Assembly (NCBI GenBank): GCA_007922305.1 | Contig: ML677341.1 | Coordinates: forward strand, 71,552,005-71,616,004 | Direction of reading: 5' to 3' | DNA from: Dermatemys mawii | Taxonomy: Eukaryota > Chordata > Testudines > Dermatemydidae | Length of the DNA: 64,000 nucleotides | Part shown: positions 53,366-64,000 of the stretch, one piece after another | Layout: each line of letters opens with the position of its first letter | Position numbering within the stretch: position 1 is the first letter of the stretch | Program-made: the position numbers and the translations under genes | The notes under the pieces: generated by a model | What the model was told of the DNA's origin: nothing | Databases searched by the model: none | The model's input: only the letters and a program-made list of their open reading frames with translations

Positions 53366-53780
53366 AAGGCCTTGTCTACACTGATGGCAGCATGTAGGGT
53401 ATGTATGACTGCAATGAAAACCAGGCTGCATCCACACTTCAGTATGTAGCTACACAGGACAGTGAAAGACCCTGGAGGGATTGGGGCAGCAGGGAAAGGC
53501 TTCAGCAGCAAGGAACCTCCCACCTGCCAGAGCCTTTCCTCTGGGCTGGAGTTTTCCCCTTTGGTGGGGAACGGCTGCACTGAGGCAGCAGAATACTACA
53601 GTGTAGATGTGGGAGGCACTGCCTGGGTAGAGAGAGGCTGTGTGGAGTACAAACCCTAAGGTTCTGGTGTGTCTTTACTCACCTAAGTAGTGCATCACCA
53701 TCTACACTGCTGGGCACACCTGTGGTAGGAGGTGTGCAAAGTCCGTACTCTATCTGCTGCTGTAAGTGTAGACATACATC
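53366..53780. mobile_element. Non-autonomous DNA transposon with (T)TGTCTACACT termini
   Basis: Left end AAGGCCTTGTCTACACTGAT; right end CTGTAAGTGTAGACATACAT. Internal half-repeats such as CCACACTTCAG and CATCTACACTG are present. No coding capacity. Confidence 0.6.
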
Positions 53781-54084
53781 TCAAAACACTGCCAGAGGCA
53801 CAAATGTGCCCAAGCAGAATGCATTGAGCAAAGGTAAGAAACCACCCAATTACTGAGAATGCCCTTCCCTGTCCCTTCAAAGTCTATTGATCAAGATTCT
53901 GTTTCCTCCTCATGAGCCACTCCATTGACAATTACTCAGCAACCTCCCTGTTCAATGACACTGGAAAAGGCATTGCTTCCACTACAGAGTTATTCAATCT
54001 CTAATCTGAAGGCATGTTTGACCTTACTGTGTTCAGGAAGCAGATGATTGCCACCTGCACAGTATTAATTAAGGGTTTGTGGCC

Positions 54085-54400
54085 AGGGCTGGTGGAAAAA
54101 ATTTCCAATAACACTGTTTTCTGATGAAGGTAAGATTTTCCACAAAAAAAATCTGCTTTTGTGACAGTGCCTGCTTTCCTCAAAAACATGCAGCTTTTCA
54201 TCTGAAAGCAGAAAACCTGAAAACTGAAAATTTTCCACTGAAAACCAAGTTTTCCATTTTTCAGAATTTTTGTATAAAAATGATTCTGTTTCACTTGCTA
54301 AAAAGGGATTTAGAATCAATTATTATTCAAATTTTGTCATTTTTTTCATCTAAATTTTCCATGAGAAAAAAATTCTGTCCAGCTGTATTTGTGTCAGCAT
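54085..54400. repeat. A/T-rich degenerate repeat ending GTCCAGCT
   Basis: Begins CAGGGCTGGTGGAAAAAATT and ends AAATTCTGTCCAGCTG, so CAGCTGG-like ends are inverted. Between them is TTTTCC/GAAAA-rich sequence with internal inverted segments (GAAAACTTGG and CCAAGTTTTCC types). Comparable sequence occurs at 8620-9090 and 59740-60140 (ends GACCAGCTC). Confidence 0.4.
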
Positions 54401-56250
54401 CTCAGAATCTGCATAATTTTCTAAATACCTTAGGACTGGGCAAAGGGAAGAAGAAGGGGACAGAAAATGGTGGTGCCAGGAGGATGCAGAAGAGCGGAGA
54501 GGGAGGAGGACATTGGTTAGGAAAGTGAGAAGGCAACCTGAATTACTTTCTTAGACAAACACACCCAGAATCCTTCTATGAAAGCCAAGTACTTACTGCC
54601 AGTTACTGGTCAGACAACTTCTGGCATCTGGAAAACCTCTGCAGCTAGCCTTCTGAAATAAAGGAGAGTAGAATTTACCTTGCTGCTGGGTCTTTTATGT
54701 GCAGTTGTTTAGTTTGTGGATGGCACAGCTGTTGGACTCACTCTTTGCCTTGCTCTCTCCTGCATCTACCAGCTAGATCATTCAAGAAAACAAACTGCTT
54801 CTAAAGCTCTTTCGCCTCTCAACCCCACCCAGCCCCCCAACACCCTGGGATTATTAAATGCTCTCCCAGCCAGCAGCTGTTTTGAGCTGTTTTATAATCC
54901 ACAATGCAATCATGGCACAGCTGTTCTGGGAGATTACATGGGAAGAGATTGGTGCTGCAGGCTGGGATTAAGTGCAAAGAGTGACCTGCATTCACTGAAG
55001 AAAAAGTTTCAATATAATACAGAGAAGACTCCAATTACTCCCATCTGATGGATGTTTGGTAGCCAATACAAAATGGGTCAGAGTGTCTCAGATTAATGCC
55101 TACCAGCCCAAAAAACTACAACCACCTTTGTCACTAGCTGGTCCCATTGTTGGCAATCACAACAGAGTGACAAGGGACCAAATGGGCTAAGGAGGCAGAG
55201 CCCCCTTGAGCCTTGGAATAGTATTCTCCTTGGCAGAACTGAGGCATGTGGAAAGGAAAGGGCAGGGAAAGGGAAAAGCTGGTGCTCTGCACCTGTTCTG
55301 AGGATGGAAGATTTGAGACTCCAAGGGACATCAACCTGGCACCTCTCGCAATCTCTTCAAATTTTAATTAAAAGGAAATAACTGGACGTCATCAAGAATA
55401 TGTCAAACAGCCATGAAAGGGCATAGGGGAGCTCTCACTATGATGTCATTTTCAGTTAGAACTTCATTACAGAAAAGTGCCCATAAAGCATCCCATGCAC
55501 ACCTGCCTATCTGGGGTCAGGAGGAGTCTTGAACAGAGTGGTCGAATCCCCCAGTGTTATTTGGGGTTATCAGAATGGATTGTGAGTGTGAGCTAGTCTA
55601 CTCTCTTGGCTCTTGTCATACCAAACAAAGCAATGGTCTATCTAGTCAGGGATCCTGGTTCTTATAAATCCCATTGCTAGATGCTTGAGAGGTAGATATA
55701 AAATAATACTTGGCACTTGTATAGCACATTCTATCTCTGAAGTACCACATTGACATTAATGAAAATGCCACACAATGCCCCTACATGGTCAATAGCATAA
55801 TTTCCTCCTGATCCCTTACATCTTGAAGCATGTAGACTGATAGCCCTTAGATCACTTTAGTCCTAGCTATTGTATAGGCTACTGTTATGTATATATTTCT
55901 TTCTGAGGTTTATTGGAAGCCGATCCTGATATTAATTATTGAATGCTAAATGTTGAGTTGTGTTGAATGCAGATTCCTCTGTCTAATTGAAGAGGGCAAA
56001 GCCCATATATAAGCTTAGTTAGTAGTCTTCTTCTAGTGAGAGAGGCAATTCTTTCTGTAGGCCAAAACATTCAAATGGGAGTATGTAAAGTATGGCATCT
56101 AAATCCATATTTACAGAACTAAAAAAAGAGTGTCCTGATTTTCAGAGACGGCAAGTCTGAGGGGTGTTCACCTCCTCTGAAAATCCTCTTGTGGTCCCCC
56201 AGTCAACTGTGGAGGATGCACCTAACTTTTAGCATGTTATGTACATTATA

Positions 56251-56276
56251 ACCCCAACCCTAACCCTAGCCCTAAC
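56251..56276. repeat. Short interstitial telomere-like run (CCCTAA)n
   Basis: ACCCCAACCCTAACCCTAGC then CCTAAC: about four CCCTAA units, two of them imperfect. Too short to be a chromosome end. Confidence 0.75.
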
Positions 56277-56660
56277 ACATTATAGTACATGGCAAACTCA
56301 CGTGTTTAAAGCTGGGCATTTGTTTAACTCTATTGCGGAAGTGAGTTCTAATGTATGTGTCTAGATATGGATTTTAGGTGTTTACCATTAGGTACTCATG
56401 TTTAAAACCACTGGATTTAAGGGCCAGAATTTTGAAAGTATTTAGCTGCATAAACACCTTTAAAAATCTGTCCCTTAATGTTTTCGATGGTGGCAGAATT
56501 TATCATACCACCAGGTGGCAACGTTTCCTCACTTTTTTTTCTCTGAAAGCCTCACTTGCTGCTCTAACTTATATCATGTGTATCAGGGAAGCAATGTCCC
56601 AGTTTATATTCATCTTCTCTCCCTTTTTTGTTCTGTCTTCTCGCAAATAACATATTCTCT

Positions 56661-56694
56661 CTCTGAATCTCTCTGTCTCTCTCTCTCTCTCTCC
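56661..56694. repeat. (CT)n-rich simple repeat
   Basis: CTCTCTGTCTCTCTCTCTCT followed by CTCTCCCTCTTTC, slightly interrupted. Confidence 0.8.
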
Positions 56695-56869
56695 CTCTTT
56701 CTGTTAGGTTTTTCTAAGGTGCTTATCCCTATCAGCTAAGCCCAGAAGAATTATAAAACAATGAAAATTATCAGTGGCAAAGATCTAAAAGATCTCCATC
56801 TTTTGGCTAATGCCAAATTGGGCCCTGTACAGTATTCTCCAAAGCTTGGCCAAGTCTCATTTCCAATAT

Positions 56870-57120
56870 CTCAAGCAATGGGTATTCTATCCGAAGATTA
56901 TTCCACCATCCAGTAGATTTCAACCTTGGAAAATACTTCCTGATATTCAGTCTAAAATCCCCTTAGCTCAATTTCATGTCATTGCTCCTAGAAATACCCT
57001 CCCTGTAATCCTAAATGATTCCGCTGTGGAGAGCATGGTTTCTTCCAGTTTTTTCCTCTGGGTATCTGCAGCTTTACACCACTGACCGTTTTAAAGGTTT
57101 CCTTTACCTAGTGAAGTCAA
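56870..57120 (-). mobile_element. CR1 fragment, reverse orientation (probable)
   Basis: GAAAATACTTCCTGATATTC, then AGTCTAAAATCCCCTTAGCT and CATGTCATTGCTCCT match the reverse of the CR1 3' region (ttttcctgatattcaatctaaattt...ttgctcaatttcagtccattactcct). Confidence 0.55.
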
Positions 57121-58732
57121 CACATTAAGCATTCTGTTTTCACTGTGTGATCAGTCAGGTGCTTTTCTTATATGAACACAACAAGGGAGTTCAATGCAAG
57201 ACACAATATTAGTGCAACATTTTTGAGGAGATTGTTACATATATAAAAGTCAGGTCATTTAAAAGTTAAAATTTCCCACCGCATTTTTAGCTTGGCCCCA
57301 TCACACATACACATTCAGGGCAAGGAGGTGAGCACCCTCAGTGCCCAAGGACTGCAGTGGGATTTGAGGGTGTTGAGCATCTAACTGGATAGCACCCTAA
57401 GACAGTGACATTCAGCCGGTGGATCTCAAGAGGTACATGGCTCTTCATAGCCCTGTATGTAGTTCTCGTCTCAGGGGTAAGTAAGGTGTCATGTGACGGT
57501 CTGACATGGATTCTTCAGTTGCCTTGAGGGGAAATGGCAATATCAACAAAAACACTCACATTCACTCAGCTAAACTCACGTAGACACACTCATCCCACAA
57601 ACCATTCCCCAAGCTTCTCGGACATTATACCTCTGTGTTACCTTCTACCTACAGCTCCTTCTTCTGCTTTTATACGAATAAAGTCCAGAGAAGTGGTCCC
57701 CTCCCTCAGTGACACATACACAGCAGATATCTCCAGGTGGCAGTAACATTAGAGCCGGACTTTTCAAAACCAGTGACAGACTGCAAATGCCAGATTTCTC
57801 CCTGAGCCCTAAGTAATTCTACTCAGATTGCAAACTTTATTTAGCTGTTTGTATGTATGAATTAACCCTTACTTTGCAATGAACTAGTTAGGCATATGTT
57901 TGGATTCTAAATCCATTTAAAGGTGATTTTTTGTTTATAACCATTAAAATTCATTTTACTGTTAGGGACACAATCTCACCAACAGAATATACGTGTCAAA
58001 CATACATTGTTTACACATTACAAATGTATTTTAAAGGTGAACAAAACAAGCTTTTCACCTCTTAGGACCCGCCTTTAAATTCCTGCATTGTTTCTGGAAA
58101 AAGTTCTGTTTGTGGGGGAATCGTTTTTTTCTTCATTTACATCTTAATGATTTTGACCTATTCAAGAAACACACAAAATTACAGGAAACAAAATAAAAAC
58201 AAATGCAGCAGCCTAAAATTTCAAAATTCGCTAGGGATGTTTGTTGCCTTGATGTCTAGATGCCCAGCTTAAGACACCTTAAGGGATTTCAATTTACATA
58301 AAGCATTGAGAGCCTGCCTTCTTCAAATCAGCATTTGGATACTACAGCGGTGTGGGCCATACAAGCCCATGGACAGATACATTCGATTAGGTAAGGTTCA
58401 CATTTATCTCCATCAGCTCTTTGGGGGACAATACCCAAAATGGCAAGTGTGAAAGGTACGAGCGGAAACATGCAGCTATTCTTTTTTTTCATTAAGCATT
58501 CATCAGTCATGAATCTCTGGGAAGTCTGTCCAGCTGCCTTGAAATGCGCCACATTTGTCATTTTGTTGATGGGTTAATTCTTTCTAAGCTTGCTAATTCA
58601 TACACTGTGTAATATGTCGCAGAAGCTGGAGGATTTCCGCTTTCGCAGAATGTCTCTCTTTGCATTTAGAAATGCTCTGAAAATTGTTTGTTGATAATTT
58701 TAGTTATATTGATTATGGGGTGCCCAATATAG

Positions 58733-58925
58733 GAGGGAGGGATAGCTCAGTGGTTTGAGTATTGGCCTGACAAACCCAGGGCTGTGAGCTCAATCCTTGA
58801 GGGACCCTTTAGAAATGTGGGTCAAAAAATCTGTCAGGGGACAGTACTTGTTCCTGCTATTGTAGGTAGGGGAGTGGACTCAATGACCTCCAAGGTCTTT
58901 CCACTTTTATGAGATAGGTGTATCT
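58733..58925 (+). mobile_element. tRNA-derived SINE (turtle Cry-type)
   Basis: Begins GGGAGGGATAGCTCAGTGGT then TTGAGTATTGGCCTG; TAGCTCAGTGGTT is an RNA polymerase III A box. GTGAGCTCAATCC (about 58786-58798) fits a B box. The body ends GTGGACTCAATGACCTCCAA then GGTCTTTCCA, a CR1-like 3' tail expected of LINE-mobilised SINEs. The layout matches the hidden-necked-turtle SINE as I know it. This copy is diverged and inactive. Confidence 0.8.
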
Positions 58926-58999
58926 CCATATACATATTTTTATTATTTTTATTTTTTTCCTAAGATTAAAGAGCCCCATGGACACCTAACAAGAGCAAA

Positions 59000-59345
59000 G
59001 AACTGTCATAGTTTCATATATTTCTAAAACCAGAAGGGATAACTATGATAATCTAATCTGATCTACAGCATAACACAGGCCATAGAACATCAGCTATTAA
59101 TTTCTGAATCAAGACTATAATTTCTATTTGAGCTATAGCAGATATTTTAGAAAGACAACCAGTCTTGACTTAAAAGGACTGCAGGTGATGGAGAATCCAC
59201 CTCATCCTTGGTAAATTGTTCCAATGATTAATTATCCTCACTTATCAAAAATGTATGCCTTCTTTCTAGTCTAAATTTGTATAGTTTCAGTTTCCAGCTA
59301 TTGGAACTCATTATGTCTGTCATCATCTGTGCCACAGGAGATACA
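59000..59345 (-). mobile_element. CR1 3'-region fragment, reverse orientation
   Basis: AAACCAGAAGGGATAACTAT, then GATAATCTAATCTGATCTAC, GCATAACACAGGCCATAGAA, GATGGAGAATCCACCTCATC and GTAAATTGTTCCAATGATTA follow a very common turtle/bird repeat, the reverse complement of CR1 3' sequence. About 345 bp. Confidence 0.7.
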
Positions 59346-59739
59346 GAACCCTAAACTTGGCAGGTGACATGCAACAAAATGATTTTACATATTTTATTTT
59401 AAATGCCACAGATAAATGCATTTTATTAGAGAGGCTTAGTGTGAGCTAATGGTCTAACAGGGAACCCAAATTCCCGAGTTCTACTCCTGATTCTGACACT
59501 GATGCTATGGTAATGGCTAAGTAATTTACACCTAATCTTAAATGAGATCTGTGTGGGCTGACCCCATTGCACATGGAGCCTCAATTAAGTCAAGCAGGCC
59601 CTTCCTAGGAGTGACAGTTATCCCTGTGGAGTTCATTACAGGATCGGGACTTAATCTCTGCCGCAGGTTATGCTGGCTTCAGAATTAATATTATTTATTT
59701 ATTACAGATTAGCATCGACAGAATTTCCATGGTGTGGCA

Positions 59740-60265
59740 AATTCTGACATTTCAGATTTTTTCATTCTAAACTAGACTTTCCCACAGAACAAACATACTG
59801 ACAATTTTTGATTCAGAACTATAGAAGTATTTCATTTATATGTTGTTGAAACATTACAATATATATGCAATATATATACAATATTATATATAATATGAAA
59901 AGTAATTTAACTATAATATAAAAGTTAAAACAAAATGAATTAAAACCCAGAGTCAAAAGAAAATGTTTTTACCTTATCAAAATTAAAGGTTTTGATATTA
60001 TTGAACTGAAACTAGAAAGTTATTATTTTTTGATAATTATTTTGATATTATTGAAATGAAACTCGAACCTTGAAAGTTGAAATGAACTGTTTTGAATTTT
60101 TCCCCATCAAATTGTAATCCAATTAGTTTTGACCAGCTCTGCTTAAAATCTAAAGCCTCACTCAGCATGTGAGTAACTTTACTCATTGATGTCAGTGGGG
60201 CTTACCATGTTATTAAAGTCACATTCATGCATAAGTGTTTGCAGGATATAGACCTTAAAGGAAAG
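59740..60265. repeat. A/T-rich degenerate repeat followed by a palindromic repeat
   Basis: 59740-60140 is dominated by TA/AAT runs with a diverged internal duplication (TTTTGATATTATTGAACTGA versus TTTTGATATTATTGAAATGA, about 52 bp apart). It ends TTTTGACCAGCTCTGC. From 60145 a palindrome follows, with GTGAGTAACTTTACTCATTG, ATGTCAGTGGG and GCATAAGTGTTTGCAGG. Confidence 0.45.
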
Positions 60266-61745
60266 ACTCTGAGTTGACAGAAGATGCTCGGAACATTCAG
60301 AGGAGAGAGTAATGTAGCTTTTTGGGGGCGGGAGGAAGTGGTATTGTCCTTATGTTTTTACAAACTGCCTACCTATGGGTGTTCATGCATAAAAGACAGC
60401 ATGGCAAGGGGTGCAGAGACTGGAGCAGTAGGCGGTGGCAAAGAAAACAGTGAAGTTGGCAGAACTGACAAAGGGGAGAAGGCAGAGGGTGCAACAAGAG
60501 ACAAGGCCAGAGATGTAGGTCTAAGTGGCATAATAAGAATACGCTGCCTGATGGAGGAGGATTAGTTACATCTGAGGCTTGATTTGAAAACAAAAGGTAC
60601 TGAATATTATTCCTGCACATTCTAACTCACGTAATCTGTTAATTATCTGGGATTATAGCTTTGGGGGGTTGGTTTTTTTAAATGAGGATTTTAAATCCCC
60701 TGTAATTCTTTTGTGGCTCTCTGAGGTCATCTGCTCTTTGATGGTCTGCAGGGCTGGTAAATACCATGTGCTGGGTCACGGCAGTAAAGTGCACCTTTAA
60801 CAGCACCAAGGGTAACCCAGAACACTGCCTCTGTGAGTGCAATGGGGCCAGGTTAACATGAGACGGAAGGGGAACCTCAGTGTTTGAATCCCATAAATTG
60901 TGTGTGTTGGGAACTGTCCAGCTCAGTGATGCAGTAACACAGGTTCCCCCGCCATCTTCATAAATATGAAGGGGAAATTCTGTTAGCCAAACGAGGCCTG
61001 GGGAAACTTCCCCCAGCCTTGTCTTCGGGGGGAAGAAGAGACACAGCTGTGAAGCCTCCGCTCCCTGCTTTGGAGTCCCTCTAGCAATAGGATTGGTGGG
61101 TGGTGCGATGAGCAGCAATGGCTTTCTGTCCATTTCCCAGCCAGCTGGGAGAACTGCAGAGCCTGCCTCTGCACAGCCTGTGGTGCGCTCACCTCACGTG
61201 GGCTGATGACTGAAATGGACAGAAGCTTGTGCGGGGGGAGGGAACTGGCGGCCTTCATGAGGTCCTATGGAAAGGGAACGGCCCACTCCAAGTGAGAACA
61301 AGGAACAGTCATGGGGCTGGGCGTCTCCCTCCCTTTCTCTATTTCTCTCTGTGTGTTTACCCTGGAGTTGCCCCAAAGCCAGCCATTCCGTTGCCAGGGC
61401 AACCCCAGTACCACACTGAACATGCTGTGAATTCTGGAGGCAGAGAACAGGCCTTAGATCTCCCGACTAGCTGGGCAGCAGAATGGGGCTGAAATGGGTG
61501 TCAGGGGGGTGTTTCCTCCTCTCCATTTCCTGCGGCCGGTAATAACGGCTTTCCTGGAACAGTTCCAAGGCAGACAGCATCCAGAGGAGGGTAGGGAAAG
61601 GAGACTGGACAGAAATACCACAAAAGAGTAGAATTCAAGTGTCGATGGACAAAAGTGGAGAGAAGAGCATTGGATCAGACTATGAAGGTGACATGTAGAA
61701 CGAAGGCCAGTAGGTGTTAGTGATCAAGGCAAAAGGGGCTTTCTA

Positions 61746-61763
61746 CTGCTGCTGCTGCTGCTG
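61746..61763. repeat. (CTG)6 trinucleotide run
   Basis: Six uninterrupted CTG units in non-coding sequence. Confidence 0.9.
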
Positions 61764-62065
61764 TTCTGGAAATGGCTGGGTGTGAGAATTGAAGGGCAAC
61801 ACCCAGCAGATAGTTCCTCACACTGTGCCAAGGGGAAGACGGGGAGGGTTGCTATAGTAATGGTCTCTGTTGCATAACTCCCCTTCCTCTCATTCACTCC
61901 TTCCGCTTCCAGCTGGATGTATGTGTGTAAGAGAGCCAGAGTCATGGGTATTATTATTTCTTTACGCAGCACCACATGTGCGTCTGAGGCATGTGGAATG
62001 AGCCACCGTCCTGCTCTGGGGCTCACACAGCCTAGGAGCACAAGCCCCTTTTGGGTATGTCTTTT

Positions 62066-62789
62066 TGGGTATGTCTACGTTGCCATGTAAGCCCGGGGTT
62101 AGTGGAACTCGAGTCAGCTCACCCATGTTAGGGAACCTTGGGCTTGAGAATCTCCGTGTGATACCTTTTCTAACCCGTGCTAAAACCTAGGGCTCTGGCA
62201 TCCACACTGTGGTGCATTGACCCGAGTCAAAATAACCATATCCCAGAGTCCCTAGTAGCCCCCACTCTCCAGAACGTGGTCACTTTAGCTCTAGGATTGT
62301 GGTGCACTGTGGCTAAACTTTACTGCCTGCTCTGCAGGGGGGTGGCTTCTAGGGTGACCAGATAGCAAGTGTGAAAAATTGGGATGAGGTTGTGGGGGGT
62401 AATAGAAGCCTATATAAGAAAAGGTCCCCAAAATCGTGACTGTCCCTATAAAATTGGGACATCTGGTCACTCCAGGCTTCCGCTTTCACTAGAGGGGATT
62501 GCAGATTGTTGGGATGGAGAGGACTAAGGAAGTTGTCCCATGGAATTGTAGGATACTTCTGGCTGACTCCTGGGACCCAAGTCAAGAGAGTTCGCATCTA
62601 CACTGTAAAGCAATAGGGCTCAGACCCTGGGTCCCAGCTTGACTTGAATTTGGATCCATCAGCTTTGCAGGGTCTTGGGACCCTGGGTCCGAACCCTTGG
62701 TTAACACAACTTTACTGTAAACGCAAGGGCGGGGGTAGGCTTGAGTCCAAACTCAAGCATGGGTTTACCTTGCACTGGAGACATACTCT
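62066..62789. mobile_element. Non-autonomous DNA transposon with GGGTATGTCTAC termini, split by a mini-element
   Basis: Left end GGGTATGTCTACGTTGCCAT then GTAAGCCCGGGG; right end CTCAAGCATGGGTTTACCTT, then GCACTGGAGACATACTCTTA, so inverted ends of about 30 bp with mismatches. A small duplication (TTTTGGGTATGTC twice) precedes it. It is interrupted at 62350-62474 by GTGACCAGA mini-element copy 3. Confidence 0.65.
62350..62474. mobile_element. GTGACCAGA-ended mini-element, copy 3 (nested)
   Basis: Begins TAGGGTGACCAGATAGCAAG and ends GGGACATCTGGTCACTCCA, in the same orientation as copy 2, with GGTAATAGAAGCCTATATAA inside. GGCTTC occurs immediately on both sides (62344-62349 and 62475-62480), a probable partial target duplication. 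Confidence 0.85.
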
Positions 62790-63309
62790 TAGAGGGCTTC
62801 TCTGGAAATCATTAACTGAGGGGCCAAGTTCACAGGAGAGGATAGCAAAAGTCTATGAAAAACCCCAATGACTTCAGTGGTGCCAGACCACTTTAACCGA
62901 ACTGAGGATCGAGCCCTAGATATTAAGTTACACACCAAAAACATTATTAAGGTGGCAAGGTCGATCCGTCAAATGTTAGAAAATGCTTGACTGAAGCTTG
63001 CCCGTGCAGCCATCATTCAGGTCCCTTGTGCGAATGCATTATGAAATAGTCAATAATTACATGATTATGCCCTGGTTTTGCCACAGATCCCTGCCTCATT
63101 CATTGCACAGGATGGATGATACTCAGTTAACGAGCAGCTATTCACTCTTTTGTTTTCTCTTCACTGGTCAGGGTCCATCCCTACGCCTTATTTCCTGCAT
63201 ACTATCCAAACCCTGCTCTGCAGACAGAATTATCAGTTTCCTCATGGACTTTTCTATGGTGCTCACCACTATACCATGTGAGTGCTCCACAGCCATTAAT
63301 GATTTTTAT

Positions 63310-63375
63310 TTTCACAACACGTTTGTGAGATTAGGGGGTGCTGCTATCCCCATTTACAGGTGGGGAACTGAGTCA
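63310..63375 (+). repeat. MIR-like fragment
   Basis: CACAACACGTTTGTGAGATT, then GCTATCCCCATTTACAGGTG and GGGAACTGAGTC follow the MIR core order (cacaacaaccctatgag...tatccccattttacagatgggaaactgaggc). Confidence 0.55.
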
Positions 63376-63481
63376 AAAATTTCTCCTAATTTTACGTGCC
63401 TGATTTGAGACACCTGGAGCCTTATTTTTCAGAATACTTAGCATTATATGTCATTTCATATCTTCAAAGCACAGCTGCCAT

Positions 63482-63715
63482 CAGTGGTGTTGGAACATTT
63501 TTAATAGTGGGGTTGCTGAAAGCCAGCCCCCTTATCTCTGTCCATGCTCCATGCCCTGAGTTGGGGCCAGGAGCAGGGCCGTGTCTCCAAGAGGGGGGGA
63601 CTTGGACAGGGGTAAGGGAGCCGAGGCTGGGGCCAGCAGCCAGGACCCCACATGGAGGCCCAGGAGCAGAGCACTGGGTAAAACCTGGAGGTGCTGCAGC
63701 ATCCCCTGCACTCTT
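63482..63715. mobile_element. Probable non-autonomous transposon (GTTGGAACATTTTTAATAGTG type)
   Basis: CAGTGGTGTTGGAACATTTT then TAATAGTGGGGTTGCTGAAA at the left, and GGAGGTGCTGCAGCATCCCC at the right, resemble a turtle repeat I recognise. The interior is purine/G-rich. Right boundary uncertain. Confidence 0.5.
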
Positions 63716-64000
63716 AGGGCTGGTCGTCACTAGCCGGGGGGATCGGCTGTAGATACGCAATTTCAGCTACGTTAATAGCGTAGCTGAAATCGGCGTATCT
63801 ACAGCCGACTTACCTGCCGTCCTCACGGTGGCGGCAGTTGGCGGCACGCTCCCCCATCGATTCCAGCTTGCGCCATTTGGCAAGCTGGAATTCTGGAGTC
63901 GACGGGGGCGCCGCTGGGGATCGATTTATAGCGTCTTGATGAGACGTGATAAATCAATCGCCATAAGATCAATCCCTCCCCGCTGTAGTGAAGACAAGCC
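63716..64000. mobile_element. Non-autonomous DNA transposon with internal palindrome, reaching the window end
   Basis: Left end AGGGCTGGTCGTCACTAGCC; right end GCTGTAGTGAAGACAAGCC at the last base, inverted with mismatches. Inside, ATTTCAGCTACG/CGTAGCTGAAAT form a perfect hairpin around TTAATAG (63760-63790), and TAGCGTCTTGATGAGACG and GATAAATCAATCG recall a common turtle/crocodilian repeat with GATCGATTTA blocks. The element may extend past the window. Confidence 0.7.

Larger units (their letters stand above)
50842..64000. other. 5' flank of GSG1 (intron 1 and/or intergenic); no further gene seen
   Basis: 13 kb without a recognised exon. The missing GSG1 first exon should lie somewhere here. 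Named content is listed separately: CR1 and MIR fragments, a GC-rich hAT-like element with minisatellite, several TGTCTACACT-ended elements, a tRNA-derived SINE and a telomere-like run. Open frames of 60-150 codons have no recognisable domain. Confidence 0.5.

Noticed and set aside
56251..56276. Chromosome end
   Set aside because: Only about four imperfect CCCTAA units embedded in unique sequence.
60284..61133. 93-codon + strand and 151-codon minus strand frames
   Set aside because: No domain, no neighbouring exons with compatible splice sites, and no recognised homology; left as chance open frames.

Overview
This is vertebrate nuclear DNA, most likely from a cryptodiran turtle. It contains two spliced genes with canonical GT-AG introns in a dense background of old interspersed repeats. 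The lineage call is an inference from the repeats: a tRNA-derived SINE with A and B boxes near 58.74 kb that looks like the turtle Cry SINE family, many CR1 LINE fossils, decayed MIR copies, and numerous short non-autonomous DNA transposons with hAT-type or Tigger-type termini. No Alu, B1 or L1 copy was recognised. No species name can be justified. Layout: 1-12.5 kb is intergenic. It opens with the 3' end of a dead hAT transposon (1-806) and has a back-to-back cluster of three non-autonomous elements at 5.98-7.36 kb. A CpG-rich promoter at about 12.5-13.0 kb starts FAM234B (KIAA1467) on the + strand. Its thirteen coding exons run from 12629 to 37253 and give an uninterrupted 622-residue frame, and its 3'UTR ends near an AATAAA at 39321. 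On the opposite strand GSG1 (germ cell associated 1, claudin/PMP22-like) occupies 50839 down to 40470 in five recognisable coding exons (321 residues from the first in-frame ATG), with an AATAAA at 39993-39988. The two genes converge tail to tail with about 0.6 kb between their poly(A) signals; from memory this is also the human 12p13.1 arrangement. From 50.84 to 64 kb lies the 5' side of GSG1, where an upstream non-coding or short coding exon is expected but was not found. This stretch is intergenic or 5'-intron sequence full of CR1, MIR, hAT-like and palindromic repeats. Gene roles: FAM234B is a type II single-pass membrane protein, with an acidic cytoplasmic N-terminus and a lumenal/extracellular FG-GAP-like beta-propeller carrying two D-x-D/N-x-D-G/K-x-x-D loops; its biochemical function is not established. 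GSG1 is a four-pass membrane protein that in mammals is mainly expressed in testis and has been linked to the germ-cell poly(A) polymerase PAPOLB (TPAP). The genes are neighbours and nothing in the sequence indicates a shared pathway. The most useful observations are the complete exon models, a ZNF143-type plus NRF1-type site pair right at the FAM234B start codon, a terminal exon coding for only one amino acid, a weak GTTGGT donor in GSG1, perfect target-site duplications that delimit two hAT-like families (one carrying a 54-60 bp minisatellite), three copies of a roughly 120 bp GTGACCAGA-ended mini-element, a recurrent TGTCTACACT-ended group, and a recurrent class of short palindromes centred on ATTGAxxTCAATG. 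I found no CRISPR array, operon, tRNA or rRNA gene, and nothing I can defend as a wholly new biological system.
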